From Edaphobacter sp. (GTDB lineage Bacteria; Acidobacteriota; Terriglobia; Terriglobales; Acidobacteriaceae), in assembly GCA_025462645.1 (NCBI GenBank), contig JAOAPB010000007.1, positions 1 to 58,572 on the forward strand: a stretch of DNA of 58,572 nucleotides. The letters are read 5' to 3'. The translations under genes were made by a program, and so were the position numbers. Below, one piece after another: positions 26,935-36,600 of this stretch; position 1 is the first letter of the stretch, and every line of letters begins with the position of its first letter. A model generated the notes under the pieces. The model did not search any database, had not been told where the DNA came from, and was given only the letters and a program-made list of their open reading frames with translations.

Positions 26935-28164
26935 ATGACTTTGCCGAAGGCCTCATCCTCCGTCTCTCGCCGCTCGTTCATGCGTCTGGCTGGCGTCGTC
27001 GCTTCGATGCCCATCCTCACTGAAGCTCACTTCGCCTGGGCAGCCCAGCAGTCCCCCAGCGCTGCAACCGCGGCCCCAGCACGCCGCGTACGTCAGGCGA
27101 TGCCCGCAGACGCCGTCCTCATCAACGCCAATGAGAATCCGCTCGGACCTTGTAAAGCGGCCTGCGAAGCCATCGCATCCATCGCACCCAAAGGCGGCCG
27201 CTACGACATCGACGGCGAGACCGAAAAACTGACCAGGACCTTCGCCTCACAGAGCGGCCTCAAAGAAAACTACATCGCTGTCTACGCAGGCTCCTCCGAA
27301 CCTCTCCACTACTCCGTGCTCGCCTTCACCTCGCCCACCAAAGGCTTTGTCACCGCAGACCCCTCCTACGAGGCCGGCATGCGAGCCGCTTCCATCGCCA
27401 AGGCCAGGATCTCCAAGGTCCCCCTCAAGGCCGACTACTCCCACGATGTCAAAGCCATGGTCGCCGCCGATCCCAACGCCGGCGTTCTCTACATCTGCAA
27501 CCCCAACAATCCCACCGGTACTATCACCTCCAAAGCCGATATCGTCTGGGCCCTCGAGAATAAGCCCAAGGGCTCCATCCTCCTCGTCGACGAGGCCTAC
27601 ATCCACCTCTCCGACGCCGACAACGTCGTAGACATGGTCGCTGCCGACAAGGACATCATCATCCTCCGTACTTTCTCGAAGATCTATGGAATGGCTGGCA
27701 TCCGTTGCGGCTTCGCTCTCGGTCGCCCCGACCTGCTCGCCAGGCTCCAGCCCTTTGGCCAGAATGCCATGCCTATCACCGGCTCCGCCGCGGCCAACGT
27801 CAGCCTTCTCGACTCCAGCCTTGTCCCCACCCGCAAGAAGATCATCGCCGACACCCGCAACGATACCTTCGCCTTTCTCAAGGCGAACAACTACAAGTTC
27901 ATTCCCTCGCAGTCCAACTGCTTCATGATCGACACCGGCCGTAACGGCCAGGAGGTCATCGCAGCCATGCGAGCGAAGAACGTCTACATCGGCCGCACCT
28001 GGCCCATCTGGCCCAATGTCGTCCGTGTCAGCGTAGGCACTCCCGCCGAGATGGCGAAGTTCAAAGTAGCCTTCAAGGAAGTCATGGAAGCAGCGCCCAA
28101 GGCCGCCTCACTTCATAACACCGCAGATCCCTTCGCAGACGTAGCCTTCCCACAACTCTCCTAA
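26935..28164 (+). CDS. Tat-exported HisC-like aminotransferase (fold type I PLP enzyme)
   Basis: This 409-residue protein belongs to the class I/II aminotransferases, closest in motifs to histidinol-phosphate aminotransferase: ANENPLGPC (65-73), CNPNNPTGT (188-196), DEAYIH (219-224) and the PLP lysine K249 in TFSKIYGMAG. Unlike biosynthetic HisC it starts with a twin-arginine signal (SRRSFMR, 11-17, then a hydrophobic stretch to about 37), so the folded, PLP-loaded enzyme should be exported. Its substrate is then a periplasmic amino acid or amine, not histidinol phosphate. AAGGAG lies at good spacing. A terminator separates it from the dipeptidase gene on the same strand. Confidence 0.88.
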   Translation: MTLPKASSSVSRRSFMRLAGVVASMPILTEAHFAWAAQQSPSAATAAPARRVRQAMPADAVLINANENPLGPCKAACEAIASIAPKGGRYDIDGETEKLTRTFASQSGLKENYIAVYAGSSEPLHYSVLAFTSPTKGFVTADPSYEAGMRAASIAKARISKVPLKADYSHDVKAMVAADPNAGVLYICNPNNPTGTITSKADIVWALENKPKGSILLVDEAYIHLSDADNVVDMVAADKDIIILRTFSKIYGMAGIRCGFALGRPDLLARLQPFGQNAMPITGSAAANVSLLDSSLVPTRKKIIADTRNDTFAFLKANNYKFIPSQSNCFMIDTGRNGQEVIAAMRAKNVYIGRTWPIWPNVVRVSVGTPAEMAKFKVAFKEVMEAAPKAASLHNTADPFADVAFPQLS

Positions 28165-28181
28165 CCAGATTCGCACCGCGA

Positions 28182-28208
28182 AAAGGCCCTGGCATCTGCC
28201 GGGGCCTT
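28182..28208 (+). terminator. Terminator after the aminotransferase gene
   Basis: The hairpin AAAGGCCCTGGC / GCCGGGGCCTTT (with one G-T pair), loop ATCT, is followed by TCTATACCTTT. It lies 17 bases past the stop. Confidence 0.75.
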
Positions 28209-28272
28209 TCTATACCTTTGTCGTGTCGATATTCTCTCAGCCACCCGTGCTTCGGAAAGAAAGGCTTCTGGT

Positions 28273-29532
28273 TTGCTCACCACGCAACGCATCTACACGC
28301 TGCTAGCCGCTATTGCCACCCTTGCCCTTCCCCTCGCAGCCCAGCAAGCTCACAGAGTCACTCAGGAAGAGGTTGATCGCATCACTCGCGAAGCTATCCT
28401 CATCGATACCCACAACGACATAACCTCCCGCACCGTCGCCGGCTACGACATCGCCACACCCAACAAAACCGGCCAAACCGACCTCTCCCGCATGAAGGGC
28501 TTCCTCGGAGCCGAGTTCTTCGCCGTCTACGTTGGAGCAGAGTACGTCAAGGACAATCGCTCCGCCGACCGCACCCTTCAGATGATCGACACCGTCCGCA
28601 CCGACGTCATCGCTGCCCACCCCAACGACTTCGTCTTCGCCACTACCGCTGACGACATCGTCCGCGCCCACAACAGCCACAAAATCGCCGCTCTCATGGG
28701 CATAGAGGGCGGCCATGCCATCGAGGACTCACTCCGCCTTCTCCGCGACTACTACGCCCTCGGCGTCCGCTACATGACCCTCACTCACTTCAATACCAAC
28801 AACTGGGCCGACTCCCAGGGCGACGTCGACAACCCAAAGATCGTGCACCACGACGGCCTGACCTCCTTCGGTAAGGATGTAGTACGCGAGATGAACCGAC
28901 TCGGCATGATGGTCGATATCTCCCACACTGCCGATAAGACCTTTTACGCCGCCCTCGAAACCAGCACCGCTCCCATCATCGCCTCACACTCTGGCTGCCG
29001 AGCCGTCTCCAGCTACACCCGCAACATGACGGATGACATGATCCGCGCCCTCGCCGCCAAAGGTGGTGTCATGCAGATCAACTTCGGCTGCGAGTTCCTC
29101 AGCCAGCGCTACTTCAACGAGTCCAAGCCTCTGCAGGCTTCGATGCGCGAGCAATACATGGCCGCCATGAGACTAGAGGATCCCACGGCCAAAACAGCAG
29201 CCATAGAAAAAATCAAAGCAGACTTCAACGCCAAGGTCCCGTCTGCCACCCTGGCCAACGTAGTAGCCCAGATCGATCACGCCGTAAAGGTAGGTGGCAT
29301 CGACCATGTGGGCATAGGCACCGACTTCGACGGCGTAGGCTGCGTTCCTCCGGATCTCGACTCGTACAATAAGTTTCCCGCCCTTACCCGAGCTTTGCTG
29401 GAAAAAGGATACAGCGCCCCCGACATCAAAAAGATCTACGGCGAAAATCTCCTCCGCGTCATGCGAGTCGTAGAACAGCGCGCACGAGAGCTGAAGTCCA
29501 CCACAGCCCTGACCACGCAGATCGATAAATAA
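28273..29532 (+). CDS. Exported M19 membrane-type dipeptidase
   Basis: This zinc dipeptidase of the renal dipeptidase (M19) family cleaves dipeptides, including L-D and D-type bonds in some members. It has 419 residues with a signal peptide ending about residue 23 (PLAAQ). Zinc ligands are visible: H47 and D49 (LIDTHNDI), E145 (MGIEGGH), H218 (VDISHTADKTF) and H239 (ASHSGCR). GTDFDGVG near residue 351 holds the conserved acidic residue. The start is TTG at 28273 after a GGAAAGAAAGG-like purine run. Following an exported aminotransferase, it may release amino acids from peptides for that enzyme. Confidence 0.9.
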   Translation: MLTTQRIYTLLAAIATLALPLAAQQAHRVTQEEVDRITREAILIDTHNDITSRTVAGYDIATPNKTGQTDLSRMKGFLGAEFFAVYVGAEYVKDNRSADRTLQMIDTVRTDVIAAHPNDFVFATTADDIVRAHNSHKIAALMGIEGGHAIEDSLRLLRDYYALGVRYMTLTHFNTNNWADSQGDVDNPKIVHHDGLTSFGKDVVREMNRLGMMVDISHTADKTFYAALETSTAPIIASHSGCRAVSSYTRNMTDDMIRALAAKGGVMQINFGCEFLSQRYFNESKPLQASMREQYMAAMRLEDPTAKTAAIEKIKADFNAKVPSATLANVVAQIDHAVKVGGIDHVGIGTDFDGVGCVPPDLDSYNKFPALTRALLEKGYSAPDIKKIYGENLLRVMRVVEQRARELKSTTALTTQIDK

Positions 29533-29600
29533 AAGACAGCACCCGATCCGGGGCGCTAATTTTCCAATTTTAAACTGACAGGACGAAAGTCAAACCTGCC

Positions 29601-30131
29601 CTACAGAGCTTCAGCCAGGCGAGGATAGAGCCCCACATGGTTCATCTCGTATAGAGCCAGAAGCCGCTGCTTCATCAGGTAATAAGAGGACGCAGCTTCG
29701 AGCAGATAAAAAGGGATACGGATTGCACGTCGTCCGAGAAACGTCGCCACCATGACATGGAACACAGCGCGCCTTAGCTGAAGGCCATCGCGACGCATCC
29801 GCTCGGCGATGATCACTCCCTCGTCGAAGTTCCACCGTTCCACATAGGATGCCAGCGCGATCAGAATTCGACCATTCTCTCGCATCCGCAGCAGGCCTTC
29901 GAGACCACCCAGCATCTCCCACATGGCCTCTGGCTCGAGTTGGAGCTGATCTTTGGTTGGGACAAGGTGGTTTAGTGCCACCGCCATCACACCATCCGCC
30001 TGCACGGGCTGCACCTGTGCCAGCAACTCATCCCAGGTGCATCGCGCGAGCTCGTTCGCGGCAATATAGGACCGCACGAGTCCATAGCCAAGAACACACA
30101 GAAAAATCCCGAGGATGAGCAGAGAGACCAT
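29601..30131 (-). CDS. Membrane-anchored protein of the peptide/7TM cassette
   Basis: This 176-residue protein has one N-terminal hydrophobic helix (about residues 1-22, MVSLLILGIFLCVLGYGLV) and a mostly helical soluble part rich in Arg, Leu and Glu. I chose the ATG at 30131, seven bases after the stop of the upstream seven-helix gene. The open frame extends further upstream only by overlapping that gene. I do not recognise a domain. The arrangement of a short secreted peptide, a seven-helix protein and this anchored protein on one strand suggests they act together, perhaps in signalling, with this protein as the partner facing the cytoplasm or periplasm. Confidence 0.7.
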   Translation of the reverse strand: MVSLLILGIFLCVLGYGLVRSYIAANELARCTWDELLAQVQPVQADGVMAVALNHLVPTKDQLQLEPEAMWEMLGGLEGLLRMRENGRILIALASYVERWNFDEGVIIAERMRRDGLQLRRAVFHVMVATFLGRRAIRIPFYLLEAASSYYLMKQRLLALYEMNHVGLYPRLAEAL

Positions 30132-30138
30132 AAGTAAT

Positions 30139-30915
30139 TTAGGAAGACTTGCGCGACCCAGTGACCCTGTCCAAATCGTATTGCACTCGCCGGTGGAGAG
30201 CAACAAGATATTCGTGCATCTCTTCTGATACAGGCGCACGACTCCGCTCAGGAAGCCAGAAGGTGACGATCCAATATACCAGCGCACCGAGATAAAGAAC
30301 CATTAAAAGACGGTCAAGAATCACAAATTCGCGCCCCCACCCAAAGACGATGTGCGCCAAATCGCTCGCCACCGCTCCGAATGCCCATACTGTCAGGCCC
30401 TGCGCGAGGCCCATTACATGATTGCGCCACTCCAGCCCAAGCCGGTTCGATGCATAAAGCATGGCCATAAAGAGCTCGCAGGCCAGCAATGCCGTAAACA
30501 GATCTCCCCTGATCTCCCATATGCTTAGCACAGAGGGCATCAGTGGCTTCACCGTCAGGCAAAGTGCCAGAGCAATGACAGCCCCGATGGCCCCGGCGAG
30601 AAGGAACGATGTACGCGCGTCGCGCACCCAGGTTCCGGTGGGCCGCAGAACAACTCGCGCAATCTCGAAGATGAGCGCCAGTTGAAAGACAAAATCTCCC
30701 ACCACGGAAATGTAATAAGCCGTCGCATAGTTATCTCTACTGCCATGGCGTGAGATAAAGAACAGCGTGATGGTGACAAGCGCCTCATAGCCGATGAGGC
30801 ATGTAAAGATCGGGAACTCCCGCCAGCGGCGGCGTACGAGCAGAACGATAACGAGGGCGGCGTGGCCGACAAAGCCCGCCGCCCAGAAGATATTGTCCAG
30901 CATCGTTAAATTCAT
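30139..30915 (-). CDS. Seven-helix integral membrane protein, unknown function
   Basis: This 258-residue protein has seven hydrophobic segments at about residues 8-27, 34-54, 66-88, 103-123, 139-156, 165-190 and 196-218. They are joined by short loops and followed by a charged C-terminal tail of about 40 residues. It has no ATPase, kinase, GGDEF or transporter motif, and no lysine-rhodopsin signature in helix 7. A GAGG site lies five bases before the ATG. It is 30 bases downstream of a 53-codon secreted-peptide gene and seven bases upstream of an anchored-protein gene. Function is unknown. A receptor or sensor role would fit the context but is only inference. Confidence 0.8.
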   Translation of the reverse strand: MNLTMLDNIFWAAGFVGHAALVIVLLVRRRWREFPIFTCLIGYEALVTITLFFISRHGSRDNYATAYYISVVGDFVFQLALIFEIARVVLRPTGTWVRDARTSFLLAGAIGAVIALALCLTVKPLMPSVLSIWEIRGDLFTALLACELFMAMLYASNRLGLEWRNHVMGLAQGLTVWAFGAVASDLAHIVFGWGREFVILDRLLMVLYLGALVYWIVTFWLPERSRAPVSEEMHEYLVALHRRVQYDLDRVTGSRKSS

Positions 30916-30945
30916 GCCTGCCTCGCAGGATTATTTTGAACGATT

Positions 30946-31107
30946 TCAGTAGCCGGTGACAGAGAGAAAGATATTCAAGCAGTCGCCGAAAGAAAGAGAA
31001 GAGCTAGCCTGCGGATGAGGATTCGTTCCCATGGGGTTGGCAAACATAGGAGCTGCAGAGAGGACGACGACAGAGGAGAGCACGAGGGTACGAATGGATT
31101 TCTTCAC
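30946..31107 (-). CDS. Small secreted peptide, 53 residues, first gene of the 7TM cassette
   Basis: GTG at 31107 is preceded by AAGGAG at a spacing of ten bases and opens 53 codons. The N-terminus is a textbook Sec signal peptide: KKSIR, a hydrophobic core LVLSSVVVLSAA, and a cleavage site PMFA before N24. The mature peptide of about 30 residues starts NPMGTNPHPQASSS and ends SFGDCLNIFLSVTGY, with a single cysteine (C43). I do not recognise the family. It lies 30 bases before the seven-helix gene on the same strand, so the two are likely co-transcribed. It is easily missed because it is short and uses GTG. Confidence 0.7.
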   Translation of the reverse strand: MKKSIRTLVLSSVVVLSAAPMFANPMGTNPHPQASSSLSFGDCLNIFLSVTGY

Positions 31108-31125
31108 TTGGGTAAGGCTCCTTGG

Positions 31126-31141
31126 GGCGCAAAGGTGCGCC
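31126..31141 (-). promoter_or_regulatory. Leader hairpin before the secreted-peptide gene
   Basis: GGCGCA-AAGG-TGCGCC forms a perfect six-bp stem with a four-base loop. It lies immediately upstream of the AAGGAG ribosome binding site of the 53-residue peptide gene. It could stabilise the transcript or affect translation; no known class is recognised. Confidence 0.35.
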
Positions 31142-31351
31142 TTTAAAGCCTAGTCGCCATTTCAGTTGCTCCCTAGTGAAATCCCTATATATGTCTATTT
31201 CTGGGTATGAATAAATTGTGGGATGGACAAAGAATTAACTTCTGGATTTGCTTGTCATTCCTGTAATTAGTTCTGGCGTCACAGAGCACGACCTACCCTC
31301 AGACTACTCTAGTCCCAGAGGGCAGGTCTACCGCTAACTAAACTTACTCTG

Positions 31352-31843
31352 CTACTTACCTCTCACTGCGATAACTTCGATCTCCACCAGTGCCCATGGA
31401 GCAGCCAGAGCCGCAACCTGCATGGCGCTCCGTGCCGGTTTATTCGGCTGCTCCTTGGTTCCGAAGAATTGAGTATAGGAGGCCTGCAGCCCGGCAAAGT
31501 CCAGCTTCCCGCCCTGCGCCGGATCGCCTGCCAGAAACACCGTCATCTTCACCACATCCTTCATATCGAGTCCCTGCTCTTTCAGCAGAGCCTGAATCTT
31601 CTGCAATGCGCTCAAAGCCTGCGTCTTCGTATCTCCATAAACCGCGGGCGTTCCCTTCGTTGCATCCGCAGGCGTTACTGGCGAAGCCAATTGTCCACTC
31701 AGATAAAGAGTATCCCCAGCCCAAACCCCATTCGCAATCGGAGACTTCTCATTCGGCTGCAGATGCTTCACCACAACCTGAGTCTGCGCCGCGCACGCAG
31801 AGGCAATCATCACCCCCGCCATCACTAAAGCCTTGATCTTCAT
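31352..31843 (-). CDS. Exported RidA-family imine deaminase
   Basis: RidA proteins hydrolyse reactive imines and enamines to ketones and ammonia. The chorismate-mutase-like fold is recognisable (GVWAGDTLYLSGQLA, then VVKMTVFLAGD). The conserved arginine is R138-139 in KPARSAMQVAAL. Unlike housekeeping RidA, this 163-residue protein starts with a hydrophobic signal (ALVMAGVMIASACAAQ). Cleavage at an A-x-A site or lipidation of the cysteine are both possible. GGAG lies seven bases before the ATG at 31843. It is 43 bases downstream of a Tat-exported amine oxidase, whose imine products it would be suited to hydrolyse in the periplasm. Confidence 0.88.
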   Translation of the reverse strand: MKIKALVMAGVMIASACAAQTQVVVKHLQPNEKSPIANGVWAGDTLYLSGQLASPVTPADATKGTPAVYGDTKTQALSALQKIQALLKEQGLDMKDVVKMTVFLAGDPAQGGKLDFAGLQASYTQFFGTKEQPNKPARSAMQVAALAAPWALVEIEVIAVRGK

Positions 31844-31886
31844 CACACGTCTCCAGTCTTCTATTCCCTGCCTGAGTCCTGTGCTT

Positions 31887-33440
31887 CTAAGCTTTAGACA
31901 TCTTCACCTTGTCGGCGATGATCCCCACGGCACGGCGCGCACTCAGCGCTGCACCCTCCTGCCAGCCCACTACGTGGCTCGCCGTATCGCCGGCAAAACA
32001 GATCGGCCCATCCGCCTCGATGATGGTGTTGTAGCCACTCGGTCCGCCGCCATAGTTTCGAATCCACGAGCCCTCATTCCACATCACACGTCTCCATCCG
32101 CAGAACACAGGATTCTTCAACTCCTTCCCATGACCCGGGTGCAGCTTTTCAATCGTCCCGCGAGAGGCCGCAAACTTCTGCTCCAGTGTCATGTCGAAGA
32201 ACGGAGTTCCCTGCTCCTCTGTATAGCCCGCCACGACAATGCCCGTCGGATGCATCAGCCGGCTCGACGGATACCACACGGGGCTGGGCCCTTGTGCCAC
32301 AAACGACAATCCGCCGTAGATGTTGTAGTCCTGCTCCCAGAACCGTCGGCTCTCCCACGCCACCTTGTAGCTGCCTGCTGGCGTACTCTGATCCACCACC
32401 TTGGCGAACTCCGGCGACAGGTCATGAGGAATCTTCTTCAGCATCTCGAAAGGCATCGCAATAATGCAGTGCGCCGCCTCGATCTGCATCTCCGCTCCCT
32501 TCTGCTTATAGCTCACCTGAACGCCATTGGCCGTCTTCTTGATCGCGGTCACCGGCGAACTGAACTGCACAATCGGCCCCAGGGCCTTGGCGAACGCATA
32601 AGGAATCCGATCCATCCCACCCACCGGCTGTATCATCGTCGCCTGCCAATCCCAGGCCTCTTCATACAACATGCCGCCCCAGAATCCCTCATCCAGCAGC
32701 ATGTGCATATCCATCGGAACTTCCACCACCGGAACCTGTGTCCCTGCGCCCGGAGGCGTCTTATACCCAGCCCGGTCCGACCCCACATACGCGCCCGTCT
32801 TATCCAGAGGTCCGTAGATCTTCAGGAACGCCGTCATCCGATCGCGATCTTCTTTCGATAGATCCTGATCGAGGGCGCCCTGAGCAATACACTTCGAAAG
32901 CAGCTCCGACACATGCCCTCTCGTGTCGTTGATCGCCTTCCGCTGCGGCACCGCCGCTCCGCCATTCGCCTTATCGTTCTGCAGCAGCGTGGAGCGCGAC
33001 GTATTGATCTCCACCTCCAGCGGTACACCCAGCTCGCGACAGTACCCAAGCATCGTCCAATGCGTACTCGGCAGCCGCGCTGGCCCCAGGTTCTGGTAGT
33101 TCCCTTCCTCCCAGTTAATCGTCTGCGTAGTCCCATCGACGAAGTTCACCTTCGTCCCATTCCGCCCCGTCCAGTTGCGTCCTCCCGGCCGCTCCCTGGC
33201 CTCAAGCAGTGTCACATCATAACCCAGCTTCTTCAGCTCATAGGCTGAAACCAGCCCGCCGATCCCGCCGCCCAGCACTACGACCTTCACCCCCTTGCCC
33301 GAGCCCGCTGCCGCCTGAATCGGCTCTGCCAGCGCACCCTTCATCGGCATCAGTCCTAACGACTGCATGGTTGCGAACGCAGCGCTGTACCCGCCAGCCT
33401 GCCCAACACGCATCAGAAAATCGCGCCTCGAAATCCCCAT
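31887..33440 (-). CDS. Tat-exported flavin amine oxidase (monoamine/L-amino-acid oxidase family)
   Basis: This FAD enzyme oxidises amines or amino acids to imines with release of hydrogen peroxide. From the ATG at 33440 it has 517 residues. It carries a twin-arginine signal (SRRDFLMR, residues 4-11), then the FAD dinucleotide fold VVVLGGGIGGLVSAYELKK (GxGxxG near 57-62), EARERPGGR for the FAD ribose/phosphate, and a C-terminal FAD motif with ICFAGDTASHVVGWQEGAALS. The start was chosen because GGGAAGAGG lies before it and it begins at the Tat signal; the longer frame to 33557 has no support. Together with the downstream RidA it forms an exported oxidase/deaminase pair. Confidence 0.9.
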   Translation of the reverse strand: MGISRRDFLMRVGQAGGYSAAFATMQSLGLMPMKGALAEPIQAAAGSGKGVKVVVLGGGIGGLVSAYELKKLGYDVTLLEARERPGGRNWTGRNGTKVNFVDGTTQTINWEEGNYQNLGPARLPSTHWTMLGYCRELGVPLEVEINTSRSTLLQNDKANGGAAVPQRKAINDTRGHVSELLSKCIAQGALDQDLSKEDRDRMTAFLKIYGPLDKTGAYVGSDRAGYKTPPGAGTQVPVVEVPMDMHMLLDEGFWGGMLYEEAWDWQATMIQPVGGMDRIPYAFAKALGPIVQFSSPVTAIKKTANGVQVSYKQKGAEMQIEAAHCIIAMPFEMLKKIPHDLSPEFAKVVDQSTPAGSYKVAWESRRFWEQDYNIYGGLSFVAQGPSPVWYPSSRLMHPTGIVVAGYTEEQGTPFFDMTLEQKFAASRGTIEKLHPGHGKELKNPVFCGWRRVMWNEGSWIRNYGGGPSGYNTIIEADGPICFAGDTASHVVGWQEGAALSARRAVGIIADKVKMSKA

Positions 33441-33691
33441 GAACAAACACCTCTTCCCGATGAAATTCAAAAGATGAAGATCAGATCCCGTTGCCACTAC
33501 AAAAAATGGAGAGCTTTGATGCGCTAAGTGGATGGAAATTCGCCCGAAAGGCACCACGGGAGACCGCGTGCCATTGAAATTACGGGCAGGAATTACTTGT
33601 TTTTAGAAATGGTGTTTTCACTGTACCGCAAAATTCACACTCTGGACACACAATCTGAGGTCCGGCTTATTGATTTTTTTGTAGAAGCGAT

Positions 33692-36600
33692 TTAGAAAGC
33701 AAATGCAACGCCCAGCGTGAACCGGTCCTGGAAGAACTTCGCTGGAGGAGCGAGCCGCAGGACATCTGTGTTGTAGCTCTCATCGATCTCAGGCGGCTCA
33801 TACCCGACATAGCTATCTTTGATCATGTCTGGATTCTTGCTCCACGTCTCCCGATAGTCAGCCCGCACAATCATATGCGGCGTCACACGGTACTTGATCC
33901 CAGCCCCATACTGCAGCCCGAACTGAAAGATCCCTCCCCCATCCAGCGGGGCTACATTGCCGAACTCGAACGCCGCCTTGATCAAGCCAACGTTCTTCAG
34001 CCCTAGCCGGAAGGGACCGGCAGGCTTCTTAAGCGGAGAGTCGGCGAGCGCAATCATCTGAAAGACAGGCCCAACGGCCACATAGGGTCTCCATCGTGAC
34101 GTCGGAGGAAGAGGATGGATCAGCAGGTTGTATTCAAACTGCCTCGTTGCAATTCCAACCCGTTGCGCGTCAAATTCTTCACTCTCATCGTCACTGGTTG
34201 GTCTGTACTGATACGTTCCAGTCTCCAACAGATACTTGCCCTGTTGCCGAAAGTAAGAGAACTCATTGGAAAAATGCCTCCAGCTATTGACCGTAACCGA
34301 GCCGCCAAAAGCCCATCCATCGTTCACATGGTCGTACAGGTCCAGTTCATAAAAGGGCAGCGTCGGGTCGCTAGACTGCAAGATAACGTCGACGAGACTC
34401 AGCTCGTTGTGGCGAAAGCGCAGGTACCCTCCCTGAATTGCAAACTCGTAGCGTGGAGGGTCCCACTTATGGCTCTTCTTGGTCTGTTCGATCTGTGCCA
34501 GATCCTCAGGCGCGGCGTCCAGAGTAGGCGAGCTAATACGTCGATGCAGTTGTGGACTGCTCCCAAATGTCCTGTACTTCGCACCCGAAGCATCCGTCAT
34601 CCGCCACGTGCCGTAATCCTCCTGCAGCTCGCTGTTCTTTTTTAGATAGTCATGGACCTTGAAGCCTCCCGAGATCCCCTGGTAGACAAGGTTGCCCCTG
34701 TATAAGCCATTGCGAATCGTAAGCGACGTATTTCGGGTAGTCCGCTCAAGCCGGTGCGGAGCAGGCGGCACGGTCTCAGGAGTTGTCCTCGGGTTATCGC
34801 AGGAGTTGATATGGAGCACCGCGACCTCTCTATCAGTCAGCAGGCGATCCCCGGTCGAGTTATACGCATCGTTAGGCAACCACGGCCGCGGAATCATATC
34901 GATGCTGTCAACGCATCTCGTAAACGCAAGATCGTTGATCACCTTCGATCGCTCGTTATCGATATGCTGGTCGATCACATGAATAAAGGTCTTGTGCTTC
35001 CTTGAAAACGCAATTCCAATATCCTGCGTCGACGATGCCGTCATGGTCGTCTGCCCATTCCACTTCGCATCCGTCGGAAAGACGCGGATATGATGGCGCG
35101 CCGAAAACGTATTCGTCGTCTTGCTCAACGTAAACAGCGGATCCCGCTCATCCAGCAACAACACCGACATCGGCGCCTGCGTATAGGTCTGGTTCCCGCT
35201 CAACGTCTTCAGCGTCCGAAAGGTAGAGCCCGCATTCAGTTCGTCGCTGGGCACCCACCCCGCTGCCGTAAACGCCCGTTGCAGCGCAGCCGGTGTCCCG
35301 ATAAACACAAGGTTCGTAAGGTCCGACGCCTTGTTGGATCCCTTCGTCCGCGTGCGAAAAGGAATCGCCTTCACAAAATCCTGCAACTGCTCATGCTCCG
35401 TCGTCGTGTCTGCGGAAGGCAGTATCGAAGGAGGATAGGCCTGTGCCGTAATCACAGGTCTCGCATACTCCAGAATCAGCTCCGTCCCAGCGTTGTAAAG
35501 GATCTCCGGCTCCGCGAACCCAAGCACCGCGCTCCCCGAGGCCGACGCGAAGATATACGCGATAGGATCGATCCCCGCAAAAGCAAGTACGCCATTCTCG
35601 GCGGAGTGTCCCGGCGTCGCAGTCGAGCGAATCCCCTGGATCTTCCCTTTGGCGTTCACGCTCTCCTGCGAGTTCTCCACCTGAAACACCCGCGCCGAAA
35701 TATCCAGCGACCGCCCATCCGCCAGCGTCACTCGATTCCAGTCGATCGTCAGCGAGGCCGTCTCATGCTTGAACCCCCAGCCCACGCTGTTCGCCTGCAC
35801 CACGGTCCCCTCATACGAAGATCCGGAAGGAATTAGGATGTTGCCATCGATCACAATCGGCGTAATCGACACTGCCTTCACGACCATCTTCTCTTTGGCC
35901 GTCCGCGACGACAGCGGTTGAATCAGACGCACCGAAAACCGTGTTCTCGCGGGAACTCCCTTCACCACCGAGAGCGAAGTCTGTGGGATCGAAAATCTCT
36001 CTCCTTCCGCCGCCATCTCAACCGTCTTCCCATCCGTATGCCATCTCCCGCGGTGAATCGTCCCATTCGCAAAAAATGTCATCACGGTTCCGTCCGGAAA
36101 TACCTGGAGATACTCCGGCGATGCCGGCGTGCTCTGAGGTGTCGAATAGATGTCATGCATCCCTGTGCCAAGCAACGTTGCCGCCTGCACTGTCTGCTTC
36201 TCCCCGCCTGGCATAGCCGTATACGTCAAACTATCTCCCTGGAACACGGGTGAGGTCGCGCCAGGGATCACTCCAGTGATCGCGTCGATATCGCCCACCA
36301 GCGTCAACGGCGCTCCGCTCGCCATCTCATTCCCGCTTAACGCAAACGCCCATCCCTCATCCGCCCCTTTTAACTCCTGCACCGTCCCCGTCTTCATTGG
36401 GACATCACCCAACACCCTCCGCCGTCCCGTATCCAGATCGTAGTAACGCAGCAGATACTTCTTCGGCCCCGAACCCTTCGCCTCCACCACAAGGATCAGA
36501 GCGCCCTGCCCACCTCTCACCGGCCACACCTGGACCGCATGAGAGGTTATCTTGCGCACCTTGCCCTTCTCCACCATCTGGGCCACCCCACCCTCTTGGC

